Assembly (NCBI RefSeq): GCF_028437565.1
Contig: NZ_JAMRYR010000001.1
Location: 310,001 to 374,000, forward strand
DNA: 64,000 bases
Origin: Actinomyces sp. B33
GTDB lineage: Bacteria; Actinomycetota; Actinomycetes; Actinomycetales; Actinomycetaceae
Reading direction: 5' to 3'
Below, piece after piece: positions 42,618 to 50,876 of the stretch. Made by a program: the position numbers and the translations under genes. A model generated the notes under the pieces. That model searched no databases and was not told the DNA's origin. It saw only the letters and a list, made by a program, of their open reading frames with translations. The first letter of the stretch is position 1. Every line of letters starts with the position of its first letter.

Positions 42618-45347
42618 TCACTCCTTCGTCGTCTTCTTCGCCGTCCCGGTCTTCTTCGCGGGCGCCTTCTTCGCGGACGTCTTACGGGCGGTCGACCGAG
42701 CCGACGTCTTGCGCTTGGGCGCCGGCCCCTTCGCGCGCTTGTCCGCGAGCAGTTCGAAGGCGCGCTCCTCGGTGAGGTCCTCGACGGATTCGGCGCGCGG
42801 CACCGTCACATTCGTCTCCCCGTCGGTGATGTAGGGACCGAAGCGCCCGTCCTTGACGGTGACCTTCTTCTGGGTGACCGGATCGAGCCCGAACTCGCGC
42901 AACGGGGGCCGGGCCGCCGCTCGCCCCCGGGCCTTCGGCTGGGCGTAGATCGCGAGGGCCTCGTCGAGGGTGATCGTCAAGAGCTGATCCTCCGAGGACA
43001 GCGTCCGCGAATCCGCCCCCTTCTTCAGGTAGGGGCCGTAGCGGCCGTTCTGCGCGGTGATCGCCTCTCCGGTGGCCGGGTCGACCCCGACCTCGCGCGG
43101 CAGCGACAGGAGCTTCAGGGCGTCGTCGAGAGAGACGGTCGCCAGGTCCATCGTCTTGAAGAGCGAGGCCGTGCGGGGCTTGGGCTTGGCGGTCTTGCGG
43201 CCCTCGGGCGCGTCATCGCCGGCCTCGTCGGGGAGGACCTCGGTGATGTACGGACCGAAACGGCCGTTCTTGGCGACGAGCATGTGACCGGTGGCCGGGT
43301 CGACGCCGAGTTCGCGCCCGTCGTCGGCGGCCAGGGCGAAGAGCTCGTCGATCTTCTCGGCGTCGATCTCGTCGGGGGCGAGTTCCGCGGGGATGTTCGC
43401 CCGGGTCCCGTCCTCCTTCTCGAGGTAGGGGCCGTAGCGCCCGACGCGCAGGGTGACCCCGCCGCCCATGTCGAGGGAGTTGACGGCGCGCGCGTCGATG
43501 TCGTCGCCGAGGGAGGCGACCTGGTGCTGGAGTCCGGAGGAGTCGCCGAGCCCGTTGTCGCCGAGGAAGAACCCCGTGAGGAACCCGGTGCCGTCCTCCT
43601 GGCCGGCGGCGATGCGGTCGAGGTCGGACTCCATCGACGCGGTGAAGTCGTAGTCGACGAGGTTCGCCAGGTTCTCCTCGAGCAGGCGCGTGACGGAGAA
43701 GGCGAGCCACGTCGGGACGAGGTACTGACCGCGGTGGGTGACGTAGCCGCGATCGGAGATCGTCTGGATCGTCGCGGCGTAGGTCGAGGGCCTGCCGATG
43801 CCGAGCTCCTCCATGGTCTTGACGAGGGTGGCCTCCGTGTAGCGGCCGGGGGGCTGGGTCCGATGGCCGTCGGGGGAGGCCTCGCGCACGTCGGCGGCGT
43901 CGCCCTCGGCCACGTCGGGCAGGACCTTCTCGGCGTCCTCGCGCTGCTTCTCGGCGTCGTAGCGGCCCTGGTCGCGGCCCTCCTCGTAGGCGAGGCGGAA
44001 GCCGGGGGAGGTGATGACGGTGCCGGAGGCCGAGGAGACGACGTCGTGCCGCCCGTCGTCCAGGCTGATGCCGGTGAGCACTCGGATGGTCGCGGTGAAG
44101 CCGACGGCGTCTGCCATCTGGGAGGCGACGGTCCTCTTCCAGATGAGGTCGTAGAGGGCGAGCTGGGTGCGCGACAGGTGCGGGGCGACCTGGGCGGGGG
44201 TTCGGAAGTGATCGCCGGCGGGGCGGATCGCCTCGTGGGCCTCCTGCGCGCCTTTGGAGGCCTTGCCGTAGACGCGCGGCTCGGCGGCGACGGCGTCCGG
44301 GCCGTAGAGCTCGGCGGCCTGGGCGCGGGCGGCCGAGACGGCCTGCGAGGACAGGGCCGTCGAGTCGGTGCGCATGTACGTGATGTAGCCGGACTCGTAG
44401 AGGGACTGGGCGGTGCGCATCGTCGAGGACGCGTTCCAGTGGAGCTTGCGGGACGCCTCCTGCTGGAGGGTCGAGGTCGTGAAGGGGGCGGCCGGCCGGC
44501 GCCGGTAGGGCTTGTGCGTCACCGAGTCGACGATCGAGGAGGGCGCGGCCGTCAGGGCGTCGGCGATCTCCCGGGCGCGCTCGCCGGTCAGGTGGACGGC
44601 TCCGGCCCGCTCGGCCTTGTCCGACAGGGCGCCCTTCTCGGAGAAGTCCGAGCCGGTGGCGACCGCGTGCCCGTCGATCTGCCACACGCGGGCGGTGAAT
44701 GCCTCCCCCTTGGCCTCGATGGAGGTGTCGATCGACCAGTACTCGGTGGAGACGTGCGCCATGCGGTCGCGCTCCTTGTCGACGACGAGGCGCGTGGCGA
44801 CGGATTGGACGCGGCCGGCGGACAGGGAGGGGCGGATCTTGCGCCACAGGAGGGGGGAGACCTCGTAGCCGTAGAGGCGGTCGAGGATGCGCCGGGTCTC
44901 CTGGGCGTCGACGAGGTTGGTGTCGAGGTCGCGCGTGTTCTCCAGCGCGCGGGCGATGGCCTCGCGGGTGATCTCGTGGAAGACCATGCGCTTGACCGGG
45001 ATCTTGGGCTTGAGGACCTCGAGGAGGTGCCAGGCGATGGCCTCGCCCTCCCGGTCCTCATCGGTGGCGAGGTAGAGCTCGTCGGCCTCCTTGAGGGCCC
45101 GCTTGAGCTCGGCGACCTTCTTCTTCTTGTCGGGGTTGACGGCGTAATAGGGGGTGAAGCCGTGCTCGACGTCGACGGCGAAGCGGCCGAAGGGGCCCTT
45201 CTTCATCTCGGTGGGCAGTTCCTTGGGCTGGGGGAGGTCTCGGATGTGCCCGATGGACGCGGTGACGTGGTAGTCGGGTCCGAGATAGCCCTCGATGGTC
45301 GACGCCTTCGCGGGGGACTCCACGATGACCAGCTTCGACGCTGCCAT
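42618..45347 (-). CDS. topA: DNA topoisomerase I
   Basis: Type IA topoisomerase that relaxes negative supercoils, 909 residues. The TOPRIM domain carries VIVESPAKASTIEGYLG and the DxD motif in YLATDEDREGEAIAWHL; the catalytic tyrosine Y324 is in YITYMRTDST. Four C-terminal Topo_C repeats of actinobacterial type contain recurring NGRFGPYI or NGRYGPYL units and lack zinc cysteines. The tail after about residue 865 is lysine/alanine/threonine-rich, as in other actinobacterial enzymes, and probably aids processivity. ATG 45347 has a purine-rich GGAAGG upstream. Confidence 0.97.
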   Translation of the reverse strand: MAASKLVIVESPAKASTIEGYLGPDYHVTASIGHIRDLPQPKELPTEMKKGPFGRFAVDVEHGFTPYYAVNPDKKKKVAELKRALKEADELYLATDEDREGEAIAWHLLEVLKPKIPVKRMVFHEITREAIARALENTRDLDTNLVDAQETRRILDRLYGYEVSPLLWRKIRPSLSAGRVQSVATRLVVDKERDRMAHVSTEYWSIDTSIEAKGEAFTARVWQIDGHAVATGSDFSEKGALSDKAERAGAVHLTGERAREIADALTAAPSSIVDSVTHKPYRRRPAAPFTTSTLQQEASRKLHWNASSTMRTAQSLYESGYITYMRTDSTALSSQAVSAARAQAAELYGPDAVAAEPRVYGKASKGAQEAHEAIRPAGDHFRTPAQVAPHLSRTQLALYDLIWKRTVASQMADAVGFTATIRVLTGISLDDGRHDVVSSASGTVITSPGFRLAYEEGRDQGRYDAEKQREDAEKVLPDVAEGDAADVREASPDGHRTQPPGRYTEATLVKTMEELGIGRPSTYAATIQTISDRGYVTHRGQYLVPTWLAFSVTRLLEENLANLVDYDFTASMESDLDRIAAGQEDGTGFLTGFFLGDNGLGDSSGLQHQVASLGDDIDARAVNSLDMGGGVTLRVGRYGPYLEKEDGTRANIPAELAPDEIDAEKIDELFALAADDGRELGVDPATGHMLVAKNGRFGPYITEVLPDEAGDDAPEGRKTAKPKPRTASLFKTMDLATVSLDDALKLLSLPREVGVDPATGEAITAQNGRYGPYLKKGADSRTLSSEDQLLTITLDEALAIYAQPKARGRAAARPPLREFGLDPVTQKKVTVKDGRFGPYITDGETNVTVPRAESVEDLTEERAFELLADKRAKGPAPKRKTSARSTARKTSAKKAPAKKTGTAKKTTKE

Positions 45348-45439
45348 GTTCCTGACCTTCCGATTCTCCTGCGGGCGAGGTGGGATCCCCGACGCCGTCG
45401 GCCAGGCCCGGTGCGATCCCGATGCCCCGCCGTTGCCCG

Positions 45440-45445
45440 ACCTTA
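45440..45445 (-). promoter_or_regulatory. Probable -10 of topA
   Basis: On the minus strand TG-TAAGGT forms an extended -10 about 95 bases before the topA ATG. Assigned by motif only. The remainder of the 334-base spacer upstream of topA holds repeat copy B and no gene. Confidence 0.3.
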
Positions 45446-45544
45446 CATCGGACCGTCGGCATCTGGAGCCCGGGGCCCTCCGCCCTGCGCGTCGCCCCGG
45501 CGGTCTCCCCTCCCCTCAGCACCCCGACCTCTCCACGCTCCTCT

Positions 45545-45603
45545 CCCCCGAAAACGAACATTTCCTACCGAAAACAGCCCTCGAAATTCGTTTTCCGGGG
45601 AAA
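45545..45603. repeat. Palindromic intergenic repeat, copy B
   Basis: 59-base unit starting CCCCCGAAAACGAACATTTCC and ending TTCGTTTTCCGGGGAAA, with the internal AAAACAG word. The two ends pair over 14 bases with one mismatch. It lies about 80 bases past the permease stop and 200 bases upstream of topA. Confidence 0.8.
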
Positions 45604-45681
45604 TCGTTCGTCGGAGCCCCCGTCAAGACCCGCGGGAGCGGCGACACCGGCCCCGGCCGCGTCCCCGCATCGAGCGGGCCC

Positions 45682-47460
45682 TCACCTCATCCGCCGGGCC
45701 GCCCGCGCCGACCCCAGCGCCGCCCCGACCAGGGCGAGGACGCCGAGCCCCGCGCTCATGACGACGACCGGCCCGAGCCTCGTCGGATCCGACCACGCGA
45801 TCCACCCCCACCCCGCCGGAGCCCCCAGCCACAGCCAAGAGGCGGAGAGGGCCTCGTTGCCGCAGACCACGGCCGCAGAGAGTACTGCGAAGAACCCGAG
45901 GGCCGACGCCCAGGGGGCGCCCACCGCCTCGGCGCACGCCCACCCGGCGGCGGCGCACATCACCGACACCGCTGTCAGGACCAGGGCCCCGACCGCCGAT
46001 CGAGCGCCGAGAACCGCCAGGCCCGCCGAGGAGACCGCCATGAGGAACGCCCCCGCGCAGCACGCCCACGCGACGAGGACCCTCCAGGGGCGGACGCGCA
46101 GGACGAGGCCGCGCCACGCCCCCTCGAACGCCGTCCACGAGGTGACTCCGACGACGAAGCCCGCCGTCGGCATGCCGAGAAGGGCGAGCGCCCCCACGCC
46201 GGTGGCCCGCGGATAGACCCGGGCCACTGCCAGGACCGCGAAGAGGACGAGTGCGAGCATCGTCCACGCCGGCCACGGCAGGACGGCGGCGACGGCCCGC
46301 AACGACCGGACCCGTCCGCGCGGGCCGACCCCGGCGACGACCGAGGGGATCCGGCTCGGCTCCGTCGCGGCGACGACCGAGGGGAACCGGCGCGGTCCCG
46401 TCGCGGCGGCGCCGGCGAGTCCGACGCTCGCCCCCGGGGAGCCGAGGCCGCGAGCGCCGACAGAGGCCCGGGCCTCGCCGCCGGCATCAGTCCCGCGCCC
46501 CGCCAGGCGCTCGACAGCAGGCCCAGGCCCGGCACCGGCCCCGCACCCCACCGGACGCCCGGCGCGGACCTCGGACTCCCCCGAACCCCCGCCGGCGACG
46601 CCCCGCGCCCGCAGGCGACGTGCCCGCAGGCCCCGCATCCACTGCGCCCGCGCCCACCCCGGCAGAAAGAGCGAGCCTCTCGCCTCGACGCCCCGCATCA
46701 CCCCGTCCGCCGCGAGGACGCAGACGACGAGGACCGCGCACAGGCCCGCCTGGAGGAGCACCCCCGGCGCCACGGGGTACTCCCACGCCGGCGCCCCCTC
46801 CTCCAGGACGACCGAGTTCGAGTGGGTGCCGAGCAGCGGCAGCATCGGCCGCACCGCCCACGTCCACGGCCGCAGCGCCCAGTCGTCGGCCTCGGCCCCC
46901 ACGGCCCCGGCGAACGACCACGCGAAGGCGCCGACAACCGCGGCCCCCGTGCCCGTTCCTCCCGCGACCCTCGCCGCGAGGACTCCCCCGGCGGCCCCGG
47001 AGGAGCCCACGGCCCACATGACGGCGACGAGCGGCAGCCACCGGTCGACCGGCCCCCATCCGGCCCCCATGACGAGGGCGTGGCCGACGACGAGGCCGAT
47101 GACGACCGCCTGGGAGGCGAGCATCGCCGAGGACAGGACCGCGAGCCGAGCGAGGAGGACCCGGGTCGGCGACACGTCCCGCCACAGGGCGCCGCCGTGG
47201 CGCTGGTGCTGCTCGCGCCATTGGCAGGCCCCGCCGACGAGGGCGGAGATCGGGAGGAGGAAGCCGATCGCGTAGAACGACAGCCATCCGAGGACGTCGC
47301 CGTCCCACCTGCCCTCGGAAGAGGCCAGGCCCGAGCTCTGGGCGGCGGTGGCCAGCCAGAGGCACCACAGGGTGAAGCCGATGGGCAGGAGCAGCGACCA
47401 CCAGGTGAAGGTGCCGCGGTGGCGGACGACCTCGGCGCGAAGGATCCTCGGGGCACTCAT
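45682..47460 (-). CDS. ABC exporter permease, apparent fusion of two ABC-2 halves
   Basis: A 592-residue membrane protein. Residues 1-270 form one six-helix ABC-2 unit of the lantibiotic-immunity type (note QWREQHQRHGGALWRDVSPTRVLLARL, a loop conserved in such permeases). Residues about 275-390 are a glycine/alanine/proline-rich, helix-free linker, and 395-592 form a second set of about six helices with a VGVTSWTAFEGAWRGLVLRVRPWRVLVAW loop. The usual immunity transporter has two separate permeases of about 250 residues; this looks like both in one chain. It overlaps the ATPase stop (ATGA). Substrate unknown. Confidence 0.8.
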   Translation of the reverse strand: MSAPRILRAEVVRHRGTFTWWSLLLPIGFTLWCLWLATAAQSSGLASSEGRWDGDVLGWLSFYAIGFLLPISALVGGACQWREQHQRHGGALWRDVSPTRVLLARLAVLSSAMLASQAVVIGLVVGHALVMGAGWGPVDRWLPLVAVMWAVGSSGAAGGVLAARVAGGTGTGAAVVGAFAWSFAGAVGAEADDWALRPWTWAVRPMLPLLGTHSNSVVLEEGAPAWEYPVAPGVLLQAGLCAVLVVCVLAADGVMRGVEARGSLFLPGWARAQWMRGLRARRLRARGVAGGGSGESEVRAGRPVGCGAGAGPGPAVERLAGRGTDAGGEARASVGARGLGSPGASVGLAGAAATGPRRFPSVVAATEPSRIPSVVAGVGPRGRVRSLRAVAAVLPWPAWTMLALVLFAVLAVARVYPRATGVGALALLGMPTAGFVVGVTSWTAFEGAWRGLVLRVRPWRVLVAWACCAGAFLMAVSSAGLAVLGARSAVGALVLTAVSVMCAAAGWACAEAVGAPWASALGFFAVLSAAVVCGNEALSASWLWLGAPAGWGWIAWSDPTRLGPVVVMSAGLGVLALVGAALGSARAARRMR

Positions 47461-48545
47461 TTCGCCTCCCCCCTCTCGTCCGACTCCCCTGTCGTCGGTT
47501 CGGGGGTGGAGCCCTGAGAACGCGAAGAAGAGGCGCCAACGGACTCCCCTCTCGTCGGCGCGGGTCCGGAGGTCAGCGCGAGGTAGGCCTCTTCGAGCCC
47601 GACGGCGTCGTCCGGGTCGGCCAGGTCCGACAGCGGCCCCTCGTGGACGAGGCGCCCGTGGGCGAGGACGCCGACGTCGTCGGCCATGCGGACCATCTCC
47701 CCGAGCTGGTGGCTGGAGACGACGACGGTTCGCCCGTCTCGGGCCAGGTCGATGAGCATCTCGCGCAGGTCGATGACGCCCTGGGGATCGAGGCCGTTCT
47801 GGGGCTCGTCGAGGAGGAGGATGTCGGGGTCGGCGAGGAGGGCGATGGCCAGGGCGAGCCGCATCTTCATCCCGGTCGACATCCTCCGGGCGCGGGTCCG
47901 TCCCGCGCCCGACAGGCCGACGGCGTCGAGGAGGGGGTCGATAGCCGAGGGGTCGGTGCCGGTGAGGTGGGCGTGGACGAGGAGGTTGCGCCGCGCGTCG
48001 AGGTGGGGGAAGAGGGCGGGCCCGTTGATCGAGGCGCCGATGCGGCCGAGGGCCTCGCGGGTCCAGGGCCTCCCGTCGACGAGGACGACGCCGGCGTCGG
48101 GGCGGTGGAGTCCCAGGGCGATGGAGAGGGCGGTGGATTTGCCGGCGCCGTTGGGTCCCAGGAGGGCGTAGACGCGTCCGGGGCGGGCGGTGAGGTCGAG
48201 GCCGGAGAGGATCCGGTGGGAGCCGAAGGACTTGTCGATCCCGCGCAGTTCGAGGCCCGGGGTCGGGGTCTCGGGGTCGGTGCGGGTCGGGGTGCCGGGG
48301 CCGCCGGTGCGGGTCGGGGTCGCCGGACCCGCGGGGGTCGACAGGCCGGTGGGGATACCGTGCCCGCCTGCGGAGGCTGGGATGGCCGCTGGACCCGCGG
48401 GGGTCGACAGGCCGGTGGGGGCGATGGGGCCGGTATCGGCGTCGAGAGCGGTAGGGCCGGCCGGGGTCGTCGGATCCGCGGGGATGCCGGGGGCGATGGG
48501 GGACGTCGGGCTCCGGTGGGACCGGATACGGGTTCTCGTGTTCAT
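47457..48545 (-). CDS. ABC transporter ATP-binding protein with repetitive N-terminal tail
   Basis: A 362-residue ATPase of the drug/lantibiotic immunity group. Residues 1-95 are a proline/threonine/glycine-rich tail absent from normal family members and containing repeated PTGLSTPAGPA. The ATPase domain then has GPNGAGKST (K136), RRMSTGMKMRLALA signature, ILLLDEPQNGLD Walker B and VVSSHQLGEM. A C-terminal polar tail follows. I chose ATG 48545, which has only a weak ribosome site; translation could instead begin closer to the ATPase core, though no convincing internal start is visible. Coupled to the permease by ATGA. Confidence 0.88.
   Translation of the reverse strand: MNTRTRIRSHRSPTSPIAPGIPADPTTPAGPTALDADTGPIAPTGLSTPAGPAAIPASAGGHGIPTGLSTPAGPATPTRTGGPGTPTRTDPETPTPGLELRGIDKSFGSHRILSGLDLTARPGRVYALLGPNGAGKSTALSIALGLHRPDAGVVLVDGRPWTREALGRIGASINGPALFPHLDARRNLLVHAHLTGTDPSAIDPLLDAVGLSGAGRTRARRMSTGMKMRLALAIALLADPDILLLDEPQNGLDPQGVIDLREMLIDLARDGRTVVVSSHQLGEMVRMADDVGVLAHGRLVHEGPLSDLADPDDAVGLEEAYLALTSGPAPTRGESVGASSSRSQGSTPEPTTGESDERGEAK
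48325..48420 (-). repeat. In-gene 30-bp direct repeat
   Basis: Two identical 30-base copies at 48325-48354 and 48391-48420, start to start 66 bases (22 codons, in frame). They duplicate part of the ATPase N-terminal tail. Confidence 0.9.
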
Positions 48546-48685
48546 GCGTCCACGATCCCCGTTGGGAGGGCGGGGCGGATCCCCCGTGGGGCGGATTCCT
48601 CGGGCGGCCGCGGGCGGGCGCCTCCTCCCTCGGGGGGAGGCGGGCCGCGTCCGGCTCAGCGGCCCTCCCCTCTCCCCTGCCATTA

Positions 48686-48744
48686 CCCCCGAAAACGAAC
48701 GCTTCCCACGAAAAACAGGCCCGAAATTTCGTTATCCGGGGAAA
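48686..48744. repeat. Palindromic intergenic repeat, copy C
   Basis: 59 bases, same ends as copies B and D. One T-to-A difference (GTTATCC instead of GTTTTCC) creates the TAA stop of the response regulator gene, whose last four codons also lie inside the element. Confidence 0.8.
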
Positions 48745-49496
48745 TCACCGGAGGGCAAGGGCACGGCGCCGGGGTCGGCCAGACCCACCCGATAGGCGTG
48801 GACGATGAGCTCGACCCGATTCGAGGTCCCCGTCTTGCCCAGGAGGGACGTGACATGCGTCTTGACGGTCGACTCCGCCATGAAGAGCCTCTCCCCCACG
48901 GCCCGATTCGACAGCCCCTCGCACACCAGCGCCAGCACGTCCTCCTCGCGGGCGGTCAACGGCTCGTGGAGGCCCCGGCCCTCATGGCGGGGTCCCCGCG
49001 CGCGGGCGACCCCCCGCTCCTCGCAGGCCTCGGCCGCATCGGGGGCCTCGGCCCCGTCGTCCTCGGACTCGCCGAGGCGCGCGAGGACGATCCCGGTGAC
49101 CGCGGGGTCGAGCCAGGACCCGCCGGAGGCGACGACCCGGACCGCCTCGACGAGGACGCCCGGATCGACATCCTTGAGGAGGAACCCGTTGGCGCCGGCA
49201 CGCAGGGCCTCGAGGACGAGGCCCTCGTCGTCGAAGGTCGTCAGGACGAGGACGGGCAGGTCGCGCAGACGCGTGTCGGCGCGGATCGCCCGGGTGGCGG
49301 CGATGCCGTCCATGACGGGCATGCGGATGTCCATGAGGACGATCGAGGCGCCCACCCGGGGGAGGACGTCGAGGGCGTCGGCCCCCGTGGGTGCCTGGGC
49401 GACGACCTCGATGCCGTCGTGGGCGTCGAGGAGCATGGCGAAGGAGGCGCGCACGAGGCGCTGGTCGTCGACGACGACGGCGCGGATGTCGGTCAC
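48732..49496 (-). CDS. NarL/LuxR family response regulator
   Basis: A 254-residue regulator, partner of the upstream kinase. The receiver domain has D10, D11, phospho-acceptor D56 in IVLMDIRMP and the lysine in NGFLLKDVDP. The DNA-binding domain is LTAREEDVLALVCEGLSNRAVGERLFMAESTVKTHVTSLLGKTG. A roughly 40-residue acidic/arginine linker between them is longer than usual. The start is GTG 49496, overlapping the kinase stop (GTGA). Its last codons and stop lie in repeat copy C. It probably controls the exporter genes directly downstream. Confidence 0.93.
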   Translation of the reverse strand: MTDIRAVVVDDQRLVRASFAMLLDAHDGIEVVAQAPTGADALDVLPRVGASIVLMDIRMPVMDGIAATRAIRADTRLRDLPVLVLTTFDDEGLVLEALRAGANGFLLKDVDPGVLVEAVRVVASGGSWLDPAVTGIVLARLGESEDDGAEAPDAAEACEERGVARARGPRHEGRGLHEPLTAREEDVLALVCEGLSNRAVGERLFMAESTVKTHVTSLLGKTGTSNRVELIVHAYRVGLADPGAVPLPSGDFPG

Positions 49497-50794
49497 GGGC
49501 GGGGCTCCTCGTGTCGTCGGGCGGCGGGCAGGCGCAGGTCGAGGGTGAAGACGCGCCCTCCGGGGTCCGGGGAGGCGTCGAGGGTCCCGCCGGCGAGGGC
49601 GATCCGCTCGGCGAGGCCGATGAGTCCGGTCCCCCGGGAGCCCCGTCGGCCGGTCCGTGCGGGCAGGGGGTTGGTCAGGAGGAGCCTGGCCCCGTCGGGC
49701 GCGCAGGTCAGGCGCACGCAGGCGGTCCCGTCCCCGTGGCGGATCGCGTTGGTCAGCCCCTCCTGGAGGGCGCGCACGAGGGCCAGGCGGGTCGTGGCCG
49801 GCCAGGTCGCCACGACGGAGTCGAGCTCGTCGGGGTCGGGGAGGGCGGCGTCGAGGACGAGGCCGGCGCGCCGGGCATTGTCGACGGCGGCGAGGAGGGC
49901 CCGGGGGTCGGCGGTGGGGGCGGTGGGGGAGTCGGCGTCGCGCAGGGCGCGCACGAGGTCGCGGACCTCGGCGAGGGAGGTGCGGGCGGTCGAGGCGATG
50001 GAGGAGAGGGCGTCGTCTCGGTGGGCGTCGGTGCCGACGGCGAGGACGGTGGAGGCCTGGACGGCGATGGAGGTGAGGCCGTGCCCGAGGAGGTCGTGGA
50101 GCTCGCGCGCGATGCGCAGGCGCTCGGCCGCCGAGGCCTCGTCCTTCTCCCGGTCGAGCCGCTCCTCGACGGCGAGGGCGCGGCTGCGGCGCCTGGAGGC
50201 GTCGATGGCGACGAGGAGGACGGCGAGGACGCCGAGCAGGGCGAGGCCCCCCGAGACGGACCACAGGTTGAGGGCCTGGGCCTGCGGGGAGCCGGTGAGG
50301 AGCATCCCGCGGCGCAGGGGGGAGGCCGGGGAGACGACGAGCAGGTCGATGGGCGCGAGGACGGCGCCGACGACCGCCCAGGCGAGGGCCGCTGCGCCGT
50401 ATCGGCGGTCGGGGATCCAGCGGATGGCGGCGTGGAGGGAGGGCAGGGCGGTCAGGAGGATCGGGGAGAACCCGAGCCACAGTGACGAGCGGGCGATGAC
50501 GACGGCGTAGGCGAGGAGGCCGAGGATGGTCACGGCCAGGGAGGCGATGGGCGCGGTCTTGCGGGCCCATTGGGCGCAGCCGATGACGACGGCGAGGGCG
50601 GTCGATGCCAGGAGCGCCGGGTGGGGGCCGTAGTCCCCGATGAGCGAGGCGTCGACGGCAGCGATGGCGAGGCAGCCGGCGGCGAGGAGGGCGTCGATGA
50701 CGGAGGGGGCGCGGGGCGAGCGGGCGGGACCGACGAGGCGGGCGCCGCGCCGCCAGTCGAGGGCGCGCTCAAGCGCCGGGGGCGTCTCGTTCAT
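49493..50794 (-). CDS. Sensor histidine kinase, NarL-partner type (HisKA_3)
   Basis: A 433-residue membrane kinase. About six hydrophobic segments fill residues 30-210 with very short outside loops, as in intramembrane-sensing DesK-like kinases. The phospho-acceptor H233 is in RIARELHDLLGHGLTSIAVQA; the HATPase domain has LVRALQEGLTNAIRHGDG (N box) and RGSRGTGLIGLAERIALAGG (G box). ATG 50794 has a strong GGAGAGGAGGG site. With the regulator and ABC exporter it forms an envelope-stress or peptide-sensing module, a common self-protection layout. Confidence 0.93.
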   Translation of the reverse strand: MNETPPALERALDWRRGARLVGPARSPRAPSVIDALLAAGCLAIAAVDASLIGDYGPHPALLASTALAVVIGCAQWARKTAPIASLAVTILGLLAYAVVIARSSLWLGFSPILLTALPSLHAAIRWIPDRRYGAAALAWAVVGAVLAPIDLLVVSPASPLRRGMLLTGSPQAQALNLWSVSGGLALLGVLAVLLVAIDASRRRSRALAVEERLDREKDEASAAERLRIARELHDLLGHGLTSIAVQASTVLAVGTDAHRDDALSSIASTARTSLAEVRDLVRALRDADSPTAPTADPRALLAAVDNARRAGLVLDAALPDPDELDSVVATWPATTRLALVRALQEGLTNAIRHGDGTACVRLTCAPDGARLLLTNPLPARTGRRGSRGTGLIGLAERIALAGGTLDASPDPGGRVFTLDLRLPAARRHEEPRP

Positions 50795-50817
50795 AGCCCT
50801 CCTCTCCTCTCACCGTT

Positions 50818-50876
50818 CCCCCGAAAACGAACATTTCCCACCAAAAACAGCCCCTAAATTTCGTTTTCCGGGGATA
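50818..50876. repeat. Palindromic intergenic repeat, copy D
   Basis: 59-base unit with the same ends and internal AAAAACAG word. It fills the spacer between the methyltransferase stop (TAA at 50877-50879, touching the element) and the kinase start. Confidence 0.8.
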
